Shown: positions 18,690 through 27,528, counted from the first letter of the stretch. The stretch: 64,000 nt of DNA from Bifidobacterium pseudolongum subsp. globosum (GCF_004155535.1 NZ_RYUH01000009.1:186001-250000), one strand, 5' to 3'. The notes: generated from the sequence alone by a model not told the origin. Translations and numbers: made by a program.

Positions 18690-18694
18690 CAGTC

Positions 18695-20188
18695 TCAATC
18701 CTCGCCCGGTGTGCGATGCACCATGCGGCCCTGCCAATAGGTGGTACCCACGTAGTCGCCCGCTATCGTTTTACGGAAGTGCTCGTTGTGCTGTTGGACG
18801 GCCGGCGACCCTAGGTCCATCGCATGCCCCAAAGCGGCCTCGTGGTATTTCAGGTCATGGGTCAGCCGGTACGGTCCGTCGCTGTCTTCGATGATCCTGC
18901 CGGTGCACAGACCGTCGCCACTGCCGTCGGTCACGGTGCCACGGATCGTGACCCAGTGGTCGTTCGCCGGATTGGTGGCGCCGTCGAGCGCCGCCACCAG
19001 TTCGTCGTCCATCTCCACGCTGGTCACCCAAGTCCCGGAGCCGATCGGATGGTTGGCGATCGGGGAACCGGCCGTGACCACGTGTTCGATGCGGTAGGAG
19101 TCGGCGTAATCCGAGGCGAGCGCGGCGGCCACGATGCCGCCTTGCGAGTGTCCGATCAGCGCCACGGAATCCTCGGGCTGTACCCCCGCCTGCCGCATGG
19201 CCTGCACCACAAGGCGCGCGCTGTCGGCGTCGCGCCGCTGGGCGGCGCTGGCACTCATCAGTTCGGCGTTCTGGATCCAACCGAACGGCGAATCCTTCTG
19301 GCCGTCGGTGCCAGGGATCGTCACGAGCCACGCCTGCGAACCGTCTTGCCTGCGGTATTGCGAGATGGCGATCGTGCCGTAGGCGAGCCCGTCGTCGCCG
19401 GCGTCGTTGGCCTGTCCGAGTCTGCGCAGGTCGTGCAGCGCATCCTGGATGCCGTTTGCCCCACCCACGGCCATGTCGGCGCTGTCCACTTGCCGCATGC
19501 GCAACGACGTGCCCTGCACCACGCCGCCCACATGGCTCAGGAACGGTGAGACCACGGCCGCCGTGTCGTTGATCGACTGCCCCGGAAGGTCGGTGAGGGG
19601 CGCCAGGCGTCCGCCCGGCCCGCTACATGCGGCGCCGATGCCGGAGACGACCCCCTCCTGCGCCCACGCGGTGGCTTTGGACGCATACGCCCAATTGAAC
19701 GATCCCTCGGTGGCCCAGCCATAGACGCCTCCGGCCACCGCAAGCGTGCCGACCGCGATGCCGGCGGCCACGGGGTGGTGCACCGCGAACGCGCTCACAG
19801 CCCGGTTGACGATGCGTGTGTTACGCATTTCCGCTTCGGCGTAGAGGCTGTGGGCGCGCGCCACCAGATCGGCGAGCTGCGTGCAGTCGTCGGCGAGGGC
19901 ACGGCACCGCCGCGCCATCACATCGCTCGCGTCGCGCGCCGCGTCGATGCGCGCACGCTGATCGGTATGCACGGGCGCGGACGGTTCGGCGGTCTGCGCG
20001 GCGGCGGGGCACCAGACGAGGCGTTCTCGTTGTGCCGCAAGTGTGCAGGCGGCCTGCGTCCAGCGGCTTGCCGACGACGCCATCGCCGCGCTTTGCGCGT
20101 TGAGGGCGTCGTGCAGGCGCTGGTATTCCGCCTGATCGGCCACGGTGACGGCACCGCCGTATATCGAGGAGCGAACCTGACGGGTCAT
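18695..20188 (-). CDS. Membrane-anchored alpha/beta hydrolase with helical WXG-like N-terminus
   Basis: A 497-residue protein I cannot name. Residues 1-140 are helical and rich in Ala/Gln/Arg, like the coiled N-domains fused to WXG-associated secreted enzymes. A hydrophobic segment (AAGIAVGTLAVAGGVYG) follows at about 150. The C-terminal half is an alpha/beta hydrolase: WLVTIPGTDG strand, nucleophile elbow VALIGHSQGGIVAAAL with Ser in GHSQG, AGSPIANHPIG, and late His residues (QHNEHF) that could supply the catalytic His. Lipase or esterase activity is inferred. Start: ATG 20188, overlapping the stop of the small WXG-like gene upstream (ATGA). Leftward readings longer than this are out of context with the domain start. 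Confidence 0.7.
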   Translation of the reverse strand: MTRQVRSSIYGGAVTVADQAEYQRLHDALNAQSAAMASSASRWTQAACTLAAQRERLVWCPAAAQTAEPSAPVHTDQRARIDAARDASDVMARRCRALADDCTQLADLVARAHSLYAEAEMRNTRIVNRAVSAFAVHHPVAAGIAVGTLAVAGGVYGWATEGSFNWAYASKATAWAQEGVVSGIGAACSGPGGRLAPLTDLPGQSINDTAAVVSPFLSHVGGVVQGTSLRMRQVDSADMAVGGANGIQDALHDLRRLGQANDAGDDGLAYGTIAISQYRRQDGSQAWLVTIPGTDGQKDSPFGWIQNAELMSASAAQRRDADSARLVVQAMRQAGVQPEDSVALIGHSQGGIVAAALASDYADSYRIEHVVTAGSPIANHPIGSGTWVTSVEMDDELVAALDGATNPANDHWVTIRGTVTDGSGDGLCTGRIIEDSDGPYRLTHDLKYHEAALGHAMDLGSPAVQQHNEHFRKTIAGDYVGTTYWQGRMVHRTPGED

Positions 20189-20403
20189 GGCAACCCCGCT
20201 TTCAGCATGGCGCCCGTCGTGGCGCAGCAATCCAGATGGCCCGCGATCGCGGTGTCGAATTGCCGCATGCGCGCATGGAACATGTCGGCGGCCTTGCCGC
20301 TCCATGTGAGCTGCCGGCTCGATACGCTCACGCGGGCAAGGTCGTCCAATGCGCCGGTCGTGGCGGTGGCCGCTGTGTGCATGGTTTGCGCGCATTCGGC
20401 CAC
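20185..20403 (-). CDS. Small WXG100-like protein (start uncertain)
   Basis: The coding end is secure because it overlaps the hydrolase start by four bases. The readable part, from about MHTAATATTGALDDL to WSGKAADMFHARM, is a helix-turn-helix with a W-S-G bend and regularly spaced hydrophobics, as in ESAT-6/WXG100 proteins. The start is unclear: GTG 20403 (72 residues) is used, ATG 20382 gives 65, and the frame stays open to 20703. None has a good ribosome-binding site, and the codons upstream of about 20470 look non-coding. It probably pairs with, or escorts, the hydrolase. Confidence 0.5.
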   Translation of the reverse strand: MAECAQTMHTAATATTGALDDLARVSVSSRQLTWSGKAADMFHARMRQFDTAIAGHLDCCATTGAMLKAGLP

Positions 20404-20721
20404 GATGCCGGTGCAGATGCAGGGTTGGTGGGCGAAGGGGGCCTGCGGCTGCAGGCCGCCACCGAGGGGGAATGATGTGAATGTGCATAGGGGGCGCGTG
20501 GCGTGGGGATGGGCGCCGTACGCCCGCCAGGGAACCGTTGTGTGAATCATGCGTCCATTGAACGCGTGCCGTCGCCGTGGCGCCAGCCGGACGGGCCGAT
20601 GTGGTCGGACGGCCGGAGCATCCCCGCCATGTGGATGGGCGCCTGTGTGGATGCACGCATGCGTGCATCCACACAGGCGCCCATCCGGCAGTCGCCGGTC
20701 CACATGCCGTGTGCGGCGGGC
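20404..20721. other. Gap between the WXG-like gene and the moxR operon end
   Basis: About 320 bp with no convincing gene. It holds the 54-bp perfect palindrome (20633-20686) and presumably the promoter and true start of the WXG-like gene. I recognise no -10/-35 pair here. Confidence 0.5.
20633..20686 (-). terminator. 54-bp perfect palindrome after the moxR operon
   Basis: Every base from 20633 to 20659 pairs with 20686 down to 20660, giving 27-bp arms and no spacer. It lies 35 bp beyond the stop of the last gene of the leftward moxR operon. No U tract. It could act as a terminator, an RNase-processing hairpin, or extrude as a cruciform. Confidence 0.65.
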
Positions 20722-21276
20722 TCACCACGGTTTGGCGTCGCCACCGCTCGTGTCGGTGTCGCTGTGGCGCTCGCCGTCGTGTTGCACGGCCTGGTCTTGG
20801 GATTCCTGCGTCTGCTCGTTGTTGCGCAGCATCTGCTCGATCTGTTCGCGTTGCTCGTCGGTCAGCGCAGGCTCGCCGCCTTGGCTGTTCGTGGTCGAAT
20901 CGCCGGTCGTGGCCTGTGGCGTGCTTTGGGTTGTGGCGTCCACCTGCTGCTGCAGGCGTTCGGTCAATGCGCCGCTCACCTGGCTGTTGTGTGCGATCGC
21001 GGTGCGGACCGACGGCAGCAGCAGCATGGAGGCCTGCTGCGCTTCGGCCAGCTGCGCGTCGGTCTGCTGTTGTTGGGCGAGCAGCTGTTTGATGTCGCTG
21101 TCCGGGGCTGCGGCGTCGCGCAGCGTGGCCGTCAGCGTCGCGGTCGCTTGGTCGTACAGGCCGGCCGCCCGCAGGTTCCATCCGGCGAGCGCGGCGCAGG
21201 CCAGCAACGCCACCGCGCACACGCCGAGCACGATGCGCACAACGCGCGTGCGCCGTGGTTGTGGTTGCGATGTCAT
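20722..21276 (-). CDS. Membrane-anchored protein at the end of the moxR operon
   Basis: A 184-residue protein with a basic N-terminus, one TM helix (about residues 12-32) and an external region rich in Gln, Ala and Asp. The tail has LTDEQREQIEQMLRNNEQ and ends GGDAKPW. I recognise no named domain. Its place after two vWA genes matches the position of BatC/TPR-type proteins in Bacteroides-style moxR (Bat) operons, but no TPR is evident. Start: ATG 21276, overlapping the upstream vWA stop (ATGA); longer readings enter that vWA gene. Confidence 0.65.
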   Translation of the reverse strand: MTSQPQPRRTRVVRIVLGVCAVALLACAALAGWNLRAAGLYDQATATLTATLRDAAAPDSDIKQLLAQQQQTDAQLAEAQQASMLLLPSVRTAIAHNSQVSGALTERLQQQVDATTQSTPQATTGDSTTNSQGGEPALTDEQREQIEQMLRNNEQTQESQDQAVQHDGERHSDTDTSGGDAKPW

Positions 21277-22298
21277 TGCAGCAGCCTCCTCGATTGCATG
21301 TGCCACGCCGCGAACTCCCATGCCGCCACGGCAAGCAGCGCGATGGCGAACGGCCACGTGATGGGCGAGATGCGTGTGCGCTGCTTTTCCGTGGTGCTTT
21401 GCCGCCACGAGTTCGCTTCGCCGGTGATCTGCTGCTGGACCACGGTGCCACCGGATGCGGTGAGCAATGCGGTGCCGCTGAGTTCGTCGGCGAGCGACGT
21501 GATCTGCGCCTCGTCCATGATCGACACGCCCGGCTGGCCGGTCGACGGGTCGGTGACCCAGGCGCCGGCCTCACTTGTGCCGTCCGCATGCACCTGCGGC
21601 ACCCGTCCGCCGGCCGTGGACCCCACGCCGATCACGCATGCGTCGTTGATGTAGCGGCGCAATGACGAGAACGTGCGGCGTGCCTTCGGTGTGGTCTGCT
21701 CGCCGTCGGTGATCAGGTACAGCACAATCGCGTCGTCGGGGTGGGCGTCGCGCACCGATTTGAGTGTCAGCAGCAGTGTGTCGATCGCGGCGTCCGGCGA
21801 CGAGCCGGCAGACGTGTCGGTGGGCTCCACACGCAGCGAATCCGCCCAGTTGCCGATCGCGCGCGCGTCCGGCGTCAACGGCACGTCCTGCGTGCCCGAG
21901 GCACCGAACGAGACCGCGGCGAAGCTCGAATGCGCATAGGCGGCCGTAATGTCGTCGATCGCCGCCTTCGCCGCGTCCAGACGGCTGATCTGCGTGCGGT
22001 CTCCATACGTGGCATCGGCCACGCCCATCGAACCGGTCACGTCGGCCGCGATCACGACGTCGGTCGTGCTCACCGCGCGGCTCGTGGTCGTCGTCGCGAT
22101 GCTCGGCGTGAGCGCGAGCACCGCGACAAGCACACACATGACGCAGCGGCGCACGCATGCGGCCACGGTCTCGTCGGTGCCTTGCGCGCGCCGTCGCACA
22201 TGGAACACGACGACGAGCACCGCACACACGAGCATCACCGCGGCCAGCGCCGAACCGGCGACCCATCCCAAGGCGGGCGCCAAGGTGAATCCGCTCAT
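21273..22298 (-). CDS. vWA-domain membrane protein (BatA/BatB-like), second copy
   Basis: A 341-residue protein with TM helices near residues 10-30 and 50-70, a von Willebrand A domain from about 80 to 290, and a final TM helix near 315-335. The metal-ion-dependent adhesion site reads DVTGSMG, intact DxSxS-type except Thr for the first Ser, with TDGEQT further on. Such proteins act in moxR operons, where the MoxR ATPase is thought to load metal or remodel vWA partners. Start: ATG 22298, overlapping the previous stop (ATGA). Confidence 0.82.
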   Translation of the reverse strand: MSGFTLAPALGWVAGSALAAVMLVCAVLVVVFHVRRRAQGTDETVAACVRRCVMCVLVAVLALTPSIATTTTSRAVSTTDVVIAADVTGSMGVADATYGDRTQISRLDAAKAAIDDITAAYAHSSFAAVSFGASGTQDVPLTPDARAIGNWADSLRVEPTDTSAGSSPDAAIDTLLLTLKSVRDAHPDDAIVLYLITDGEQTTPKARRTFSSLRRYINDACVIGVGSTAGGRVPQVHADGTSEAGAWVTDPSTGQPGVSIMDEAQITSLADELSGTALLTASGGTVVQQQITGEANSWRQSTTEKQRTRISPITWPFAIALLAVAAWEFAAWHMQSRRLLQ

Positions 22299-23347
22299 CG
22301 CTTCAACCTCCAAGCAACAATCAGCCAGCCGGCGAGCAGCACGGCGATGGCGAGCGTCCACCAGCCCGGTGCGTCCGTCCAATCGGCTTGGCTCGCCTCA
22401 TCGACCGCGCGGATCTGCCGCCGGTCGATCGCGCGCACCAGATCCGCCACGGAGTCGCCGTCGGACTGCAGCAGGAACGTGCCGTGATGCTGTTCGATGA
22501 GGGTGCGCATCTGTTCGGTGGCCTCATCATGGTCGCTCTGCGAGGGGCCTGAAAACAGGCCGTCCACGGTGATGCCGGCCTTGCTCGTCAGGTCGAGCGC
22601 CTGCGCGAGCGTATAGGTCTGCGTGCCCGAAACCACGTTGTCGGTGGCCAGCACAATCGACGCGTCGCGCGCCTGGTCGGCCTGCGTGCCGCCGTAGGTG
22701 AACCCCGGCAGCATGGCGGCGCAGCTGACAAGGCCATCGCCGATGAGCGACGTGGCGTTCTTGCGGTTCTGCGTGCCGGCGAGCCAGTCGGAGACCTGCT
22801 GGTACTGCTGGGCGCTCATCTTGTCGATGTCGTCCTGCGTCTCCACGCCACGCAACAGGTCATCGGCGTGCTCAAGCTGCCGTGCGGCCATCGCGTAATC
22901 GTCGGTCAGCGGGAACACGGTGCGCGACGTCGAGTTGAAGATGCTCAGGCCGATGCGCTCGCCCTTGAAATGCGAGATCAGCGTGCGGTAGGTGGCGATC
23001 ACCTGCTGGTCGTAGGGCAGGGTGGACCCTGAGACGTCGAGGCACAGCACGATGTCGCGGTTCGCGCTGTGCTCGTCTTCGGCCGCCACGCGCGCCGGGC
23101 GGCCCACAAGCGCCGCCATCGTGATCAGCGCAAGCACGGCGAGCACCGCGGCCGCACGGTTCCACCGCCGCCACAGCCGCAGCATGCGCGCGCCTTCGTC
23201 GGTCCTGAGGTCATCGTCGATGTCGAAGACGGTGGCCTGGGGCAGTGCGCCGTGTCGGTGTGCGTCGAGCGCGCGCACCACGAGCCCGATGAGCGCGCAG
23301 GCCGCCACCGCGATCAGAATGGCCCATGGCCATCGCCAATGCAGCAT
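22295..23347 (-). CDS. vWA-domain membrane protein (BatA/BatB-like), first copy
   Basis: A 350-residue protein with the same architecture as its downstream neighbour: TM near the N-terminus (AILIAVAACALIGLVV), a second TM (AAVLAVLALITMAALV), a vWA domain with intact MIDAS DVSGST and DGLFSG, and a C-terminal TM (WWTLAIAVLLAGWLIVAW). Start: ATG 23347, one base after the preceding stop, with AAAGGTGG about eight bases upstream. Its partners are probably MoxR and the second vWA protein. Confidence 0.82.
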   Translation of the reverse strand: MLHWRWPWAILIAVAACALIGLVVRALDAHRHGALPQATVFDIDDDLRTDEGARMLRLWRRWNRAAAVLAVLALITMAALVGRPARVAAEDEHSANRDIVLCLDVSGSTLPYDQQVIATYRTLISHFKGERIGLSIFNSTSRTVFPLTDDYAMAARQLEHADDLLRGVETQDDIDKMSAQQYQQVSDWLAGTQNRKNATSLIGDGLVSCAAMLPGFTYGGTQADQARDASIVLATDNVVSGTQTYTLAQALDLTSKAGITVDGLFSGPSQSDHDEATEQMRTLIEQHHGTFLLQSDGDSVADLVRAIDRRQIRAVDEASQADWTDAPGWWTLAIAVLLAGWLIVAWRLKR

Positions 23348-23348
23348 G

Positions 23349-23873
23349 TCAGCGCCACCTTTCCATGAAATCCCCAACCCAGCCGGCCGCGGTGTGCACG
23401 CTGGCGTCGCGCGCCTCGGCGTTCGTCGCGGCGTCGGCGAACTCAGGCGGGTACAGCGCCGCGATCGTCAGACGCAAGGCGTCCCAGTTCGCCGCCGTGC
23501 CACCCGTAGGGCGCCGTTCGAGTTCGCGCAGTGTGCTCGTCGAAAGCACGCGACCGCTGTGCGCGGCGGCGAACTCGCGTGTCAACGCGGCAAGACGCGC
23601 GTACGCCTCATCGGCTGTGGCCGCACCGGCGTCGTATTGACGCACCACATCGTCCACGCGCGCGAGCCACTGTTGCGTGGATCCGGCCTGCGCGTGCGCG
23701 CCTGCCGAAGCGGCGGGCGCACGGCGGGCGCGGCGCCGGCCATACAACGCCATCGCCACGGCACACGCGGCCGCCGCGGCCGCGGCCACGGCGAGCACTG
23801 TCCACAGCATGGGCATATCGCCGAGCGTGGCGGACGGGTGCAGGTCGGAGACATCAAGCGCAATCGCGTTCAC
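23349..23873 (-). CDS. Single-TM protein in the moxR operon (DUF4381-like position)
   Basis: A 174-residue protein of no recognised function. A short N-terminus is followed by a TM helix (MLWTVLAVAAAAAAACAVAMAL, about residues 21-42), a basic stretch (GRRRARRAP) and a soluble helical part with WLARVDDVVRQYDAG and a terminal WVGDFMERW. Gene order and shape resemble the DUF4381 proteins between DUF58 and vWA genes in other moxR operons; that is analogy only. GTG 23873 is the start, overlapping the DUF58 stop by four bases (GTGA). Confidence 0.65.
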   Translation of the reverse strand: MNAIALDVSDLHPSATLGDMPMLWTVLAVAAAAAAACAVAMALYGRRRARRAPAASAGAHAQAGSTQQWLARVDDVVRQYDAGAATADEAYARLAALTREFAAAHSGRVLSTSTLRELERRPTGGTAANWDALRLTIAALYPPEFADAATNAEARDASVHTAAGWVGDFMERWR

Positions 23874-24841
23874 GCGCGCTCCTTTCCTTGGCGCGCCGGC
23901 GTGCGCAACGCGGTGGGGGCGCCTGGCGCGCCGAAACGACTGAGTGAGACCAGACGCACGAAACCCGCGAACATGCGCGCGCTCGACGACGCGTGCATGA
24001 GCCGCGCGCCGCATCGGGCGAGCTCCTGCGTGAGGCTCGTGACCTCGAACGCGCGGTGGCGTTCGGTCTCCTGGGCGAGCGCCGCGTTGCGCAACAGCGC
24101 CGGCACGCGCCTGCCGCTCGTGCCGTCCACGACGTGCGCGCGCGGCACTCCGTCGAGCGGTTGCGCGGCGAACGGATTGACCGTACCCACATCGATCACG
24201 ACGAGCGGATGCGTGCGCGCGATGCGACGGATGAGCGGCAGATGGTCGCGGGTGAGCGCCTGCTCGCAGCTCGCGATGACCACGAGTGCGTCACGGTCGC
24301 GCAGATGCACGGCGTAATCGAGCAGCGCGTCGAGATTGCGCGCGTGGTCCCATGCGCGGTCGAGCGCGCCGTCGAGCGTGCGCTCGAACTGCGCGAGGCC
24401 GCCATGGAACGGCACGCGGGTGATGCTCGCGGCGTCGCCGAGCACAAGCGAGACGTCGTCGCTGCGGCGCAGGCTGAGCGCGGCGAACATGCACAGCGCG
24501 TTGGCCGCGACCGCATAGGCCGTCTCGCCCGAAGGGCAGCTTGCCGTCATCTCGCGGCCGGCGTCCATGAGCAGATACACGCGGCCCGAGGCGAGACGCT
24601 CGCGCTGCACGACCATGGCGCGGCCGGAGCGTGCGCTGATCTTCCAGTCGATCGCGCGCGCCTCGTCACCGGGCTCATACGGCCGGATGTCGAGCAGGTC
24701 GTCGTTGCCGCCGCGCCGGTTCGACCGGTGCTCGCCTTCCAGCACACCCAACGCCTTGGCCACGGTGGGCAGCGACATGGAGGTGCCGAGCGCCTCGATC
24801 TTGCGCCGGACGGGGTCTGCCGTGTGCGCGCGGTCGATCAT
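23870..24841 (-). CDS. DUF58 domain protein
   Basis: A 323-residue protein with the DUF58 core: RPYEPGDEARAIDWKISARSG at about residues 53-73, the family hallmark (YxPGDxxRxIDWxxSAR), followed by VYLLMDAGREM. DUF58 proteins are vWA-related and nearly always follow moxR. Start: ATG 24841 overlapping the moxR stop by four bases. Longer leftward readings through moxR are frame artefacts. Confidence 0.87.
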   Translation of the reverse strand: MIDRAHTADPVRRKIEALGTSMSLPTVAKALGVLEGEHRSNRRGGNDDLLDIRPYEPGDEARAIDWKISARSGRAMVVQRERLASGRVYLLMDAGREMTASCPSGETAYAVAANALCMFAALSLRRSDDVSLVLGDAASITRVPFHGGLAQFERTLDGALDRAWDHARNLDALLDYAVHLRDRDALVVIASCEQALTRDHLPLIRRIARTHPLVVIDVGTVNPFAAQPLDGVPRAHVVDGTSGRRVPALLRNAALAQETERHRAFEVTSLTQELARCGARLMHASSSARMFAGFVRLVSLSRFGAPGAPTALRTPARQGKERA

Positions 24842-25902
24842 GGGACGGGGACCGCCTTGACGATCGAGTCGATCACCTGGTCGCACGTGACGCCGTCGGC
24901 GAGCGCCTCGAACGTGAGCAGGATGCGGTGGCGCAGCACTTCGTGCACATATTGTTTGATGTCTTCGGGCACCACGTAGTTGCGGCCGGCCATGAGCGCG
25001 GCGGCCTGCCCGATGCGCACAAGCGCGATCGACGCGCGCGGAGAGGCGCCGAGGCGCACGAGCGACGACAGGCCCTGCACGGGCTTGCTGCCGGCGCCGC
25101 GCGAGGTTTCGGACAGGTCCACCGCGTACTTCATGATCGCGTCGGACACATGCACCTGACGTGCGGCACGGCACAGGAAGTCCACGTCTTGGATGCTGAT
25201 GACGTCGTGGGTCAGCGCCGTGGGGTCGATCGTGTCCGATCCGCGGCGGGTGAGCAGCGCGAGCATGGCGACTTCCTGCTCGGCCGTGGGGTAGGTCATG
25301 ACGGCTTTCATCATGAAACGGTCCATCTGCGCTTCGGGCAGGTTGAACGTGCCCTCTTCCTCGATGGGGTTCTGGGTGGCGATCACCATGAACGGCTTCG
25401 GCAGCGGGATGCGCTGGCCGCCGATTGTGGTGGCGCCTTCGGCCATGGCCTCGAGCATCGCCGATTGGGTCTTGGCGTTGGAACGGTTGATCTCGTCGAG
25501 CAGCACGAAGTTGGCGTGGATCGGGCCGATCTGCGTGGTGAAGCGCTGCGTGGAGAAGTCGAAGACCTGTGTGCCCACCAGGTCGGACGGCATGAGGTCC
25601 GGTGTGCACTGCACACGCTTGAACGACCCGGAGACGGCGGTGGCCAGGGTCTGTGCCGCGGTCGTCTTGGCGAGGCCCGGCACGGATTCGATGAGGATGT
25701 GGCCACCGGCCACCATCGTGGTGATGAGGGACTCGCGCAGGTTCTCCTGGCCCACGAGCGTCTGGGAGAAGCGGTTGCGGATCCGGCCCACGAGCTGCTG
25801 GGCGCGGGCCGTGTCGTCGGCGCCCAACGCGGTGGCGGGAGTGGTTGCCGTGGGCGGCGGGGCCATGGGCTGCGGGGCTGGTGGTTGATGGAATAGGGCC
25901 AT
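24838..25902 (-). CDS. moxR: MoxR-family AAA+ ATPase
   Basis: A 354-residue AAA+ ATPase, first gene of a six-gene operon whose members overlap or nearly touch. Walker A reads SVPGLAKTT, typical of MoxR (with Ala-Lys), followed by QCTPDLMPSDLVG, Walker B VLLDEINRSN, and ATQNPIEEEGTFNLPEAQMDRF. A Pro-rich leader precedes the domain. GGAGCGC eight bases before ATG 25902 fixes the start; upstream ATGs lack one. MoxR proteins act as chaperone-like ATPases for vWA partners, here encoded downstream. Confidence 0.92.
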   Translation of the reverse strand: MALFHQPPAPQPMAPPPTATTPATALGADDTARAQQLVGRIRNRFSQTLVGQENLRESLITTMVAGGHILIESVPGLAKTTAAQTLATAVSGSFKRVQCTPDLMPSDLVGTQVFDFSTQRFTTQIGPIHANFVLLDEINRSNAKTQSAMLEAMAEGATTIGGQRIPLPKPFMVIATQNPIEEEGTFNLPEAQMDRFMMKAVMTYPTAEQEVAMLALLTRRGSDTIDPTALTHDVISIQDVDFLCRAARQVHVSDAIMKYAVDLSETSRGAGSKPVQGLSSLVRLGASPRASIALVRIGQAAALMAGRNYVVPEDIKQYVHEVLRHRILLTFEALADGVTCDQVIDSIVKAVPVP

Positions 25903-25985
25903 GGAATGCGCTCCATCGGTAGGTCGGATGTTGTGTCGTGTCGTCATTGTAGCGGCAATGGTTGAGCGTGGGGCCGCCACGGGGT

Positions 25986-26687
25986 TTACAGGCTCCAGTC
26001 GATCGGGGTGGCGCCCATGCGCTCGAGGGCTTCGTTGGCACGCGAGAACGGGCGGGACCCGAAGAACCCGCGCGAGGCGGAAAGCGGGCTGGGATGAGGT
26101 GAGGCGATGATCGTGGCGTTCGTCAGCAGTGGGGCGAGCGATTGGGCTTTACGCCCCCAGAGAATGGCCACGAGCGGCAGCGGGCGGCCTTGTGCATCCT
26201 TGCGGTCGTTCAACGCGCGGATCGCCGCGTCGGTGATCTGCTCCCATCCTTTGTTCTCATGGCTGTTGGGCCGTCCGGCCTCCACGGTCAGGCACCTGTT
26301 GAGCAGCATCACCCCTTGCCTCGTCCATGGGGTCAGGTCGCCGCTCGTCGGCGGCGGCACATGCAGGTCGCTTTGCAGCTCCTTGTATATGTTGATGAGG
26401 CTCTTGGGCAACGGCTTGACGCCCGGCGCCACCGAGAAGCTCAATCCGACCGGGTCTCCGGGCGTGGGGTAAGGGTCCTGCCCCACGATCAGCACCTTGA
26501 CGGAGTCGAATGGGATGGTGAAGGCGCGCAGGATGTTGCCGCTCGCCGGCAGGATGCGCTTGCCCTGCGCCTGCTGTTGGCGGATGAAATCGCCCATCGC
26601 GTGGATCTGGGGCTCGACGCCTGCCAGTGCATGCGCCCAGCCCGGGTCGATCAGCTCGCTGAGGGGTTTGGTATGTGCAGTGCTCAT
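25986..26687 (-). CDS. ung: Uracil-DNA glycosylase
   Basis: A 233-residue family-1 UDG that removes uracil from DNA. The water-activating loop reads GQDPYPTPG (catalytic Asp71), with Pro-Thr where E. coli has His-Gly. The minor-groove intercalation loop reads HPSPLSA with the catalytic His. [18 protein letters not shown] matches the uracil-recognition segment. Start: ATG 26687, with GGA close upstream; GTG 26696 is an alternative. It is separated from moxR by 83 bp. Confidence 0.95.
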   Translation of the reverse strand: MSTAHTKPLSELIDPGWAHALAGVEPQIHAMGDFIRQQQAQGKRILPASGNILRAFTIPFDSVKVLIVGQDPYPTPGDPVGLSFSVAPGVKPLPKSLINIYKELQSDLHVPPPTSGDLTPWTRQGVMLLNRCLTVEAGRPNSHENKGWEQITDAAIRALNDRKDAQGRPLPLVAILWGRKAQSLAPLLTNATIIASPHPSPLSASRGFFGSRPFSRANEALERMGATPIDWSL

Positions 26688-26741
26688 GGGTTCCACTGTA
26701 GCGGGCGGCCCGCAGATCGCCCGCCGTTTCGTGCCCGTTGG

Positions 26742-26747
26742 TATAGT
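26742..26747 (+). promoter_or_regulatory. Candidate -10 for the LytR_C gene
   Basis: TATAGT in GGTATAGTGGTG, 80 bp before the start codon. The same 12-mer occurs at 11371. No clear -35. Confidence 0.35.
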
Positions 26748-26826
26748 GGTGGGAGCCCATCGTCTGTTCGGCTAGGAATGGTTGTGCGGGCGCGTACTGG
26801 TTGCATGTATAGCGGAAGGATTATCC

Positions 26827-27504
26827 ATGGCTCGTAAGGACACCGAACAGTACCAGTCCTATGAGAGGGACGCCTTTGACAATCCCCCCGAGGGCCCCGT
26901 TGGCGTGCACCGCGGCAATCGGCCGATGATCGTGCGCGTCACCCCGTTCATCATCGTGCTCGTGGCCGCCGTGGCCGCGGGCGTGCTGTTCTGGAGCATC
27001 TTCTCGGGTGAGGCGGCGAACATGTTCAACCGCCGCTCCGAACAGACGCAGACGACGGCGCAGACCTCGCAGGGCTCATCGTCCTCGTCGGCGGACGAGA
27101 GCGCGTCGGGCACCGCCTCGCAGTCGTCGCAAAGCGCCACGGCGGGCGAGTCGACGTCGGCCGAGGGGACGCCGAGCCAGACGCCTTCCGAAAGCGAATC
27201 CGCGCAGAGCACGCCAGAGGAGTCGCAGCAGGTCAACACGAACGCGCAGATCACGGTGATCAACGGCACGGGCGTGTCCGGCTATGCGAACGACCGCGCG
27301 GGCGTGCTGCAGAACCAGGGATTCACCAATGTGAGCGCGGCCAACCCTGACGCGACGACCGTGCTGCCCGCGCAGACCGTGGTGTATTACCAGAACGAGG
27401 CCGATCTGGCGACCGCGCAGCAGGTGGCCAACGCCTTGGGTATCGCCACCGTGGAACAATCCACCTCGATCGGCACGCCGATCCAGGTTGTACTGATGCA
27501 GTGA
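26827..27504 (+). CDS. LytR C-terminal-domain membrane protein
   Basis: A 225-residue protein: cytoplasmic N-terminus (about 35 residues), one TM helix (PFIIVLVAAVAAGVLFWSIF, about 38-57), a long Ser/Thr/Gln/Glu-rich linker (about 70-140) and a C-terminal LytR_C domain starting ITVINGTGVSGYANDRAG. This domain occurs alone or fused to LCP cell-wall ligases; a role in envelope assembly is inferred. Start: ATG 26827 with GGAAGGA upstream. A strong terminator follows. It is divergent from ung. Confidence 0.85.
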   Translation: MARKDTEQYQSYERDAFDNPPEGPVGVHRGNRPMIVRVTPFIIVLVAAVAAGVLFWSIFSGEAANMFNRRSEQTQTTAQTSQGSSSSSADESASGTASQSSQSATAGESTSAEGTPSQTPSESESAQSTPEESQQVNTNAQITVINGTGVSGYANDRAGVLQNQGFTNVSAANPDATTVLPAQTVVYYQNEADLATAQQVANALGIATVEQSTSIGTPIQVVLMQ

Positions 27505-27528
27505 ACGTACCACCGCTTCCCCTATGGC

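Noticed and set aside
18695-21589. A 964-codon leftward open frame covering the hydrolase, the WXG-like gene, the palindrome and the vWA region
   Set aside because: Only its last 497 codons look like protein; the upstream part is Arg/His-rich frame-shadow of other genes and high-G+C openness.
23870-26041. A 723-codon leftward frame running through moxR into DUF58
   Set aside because: The first 400 codons are an alternative frame of moxR; DUF58 has its own overlapping ATG at 24841.
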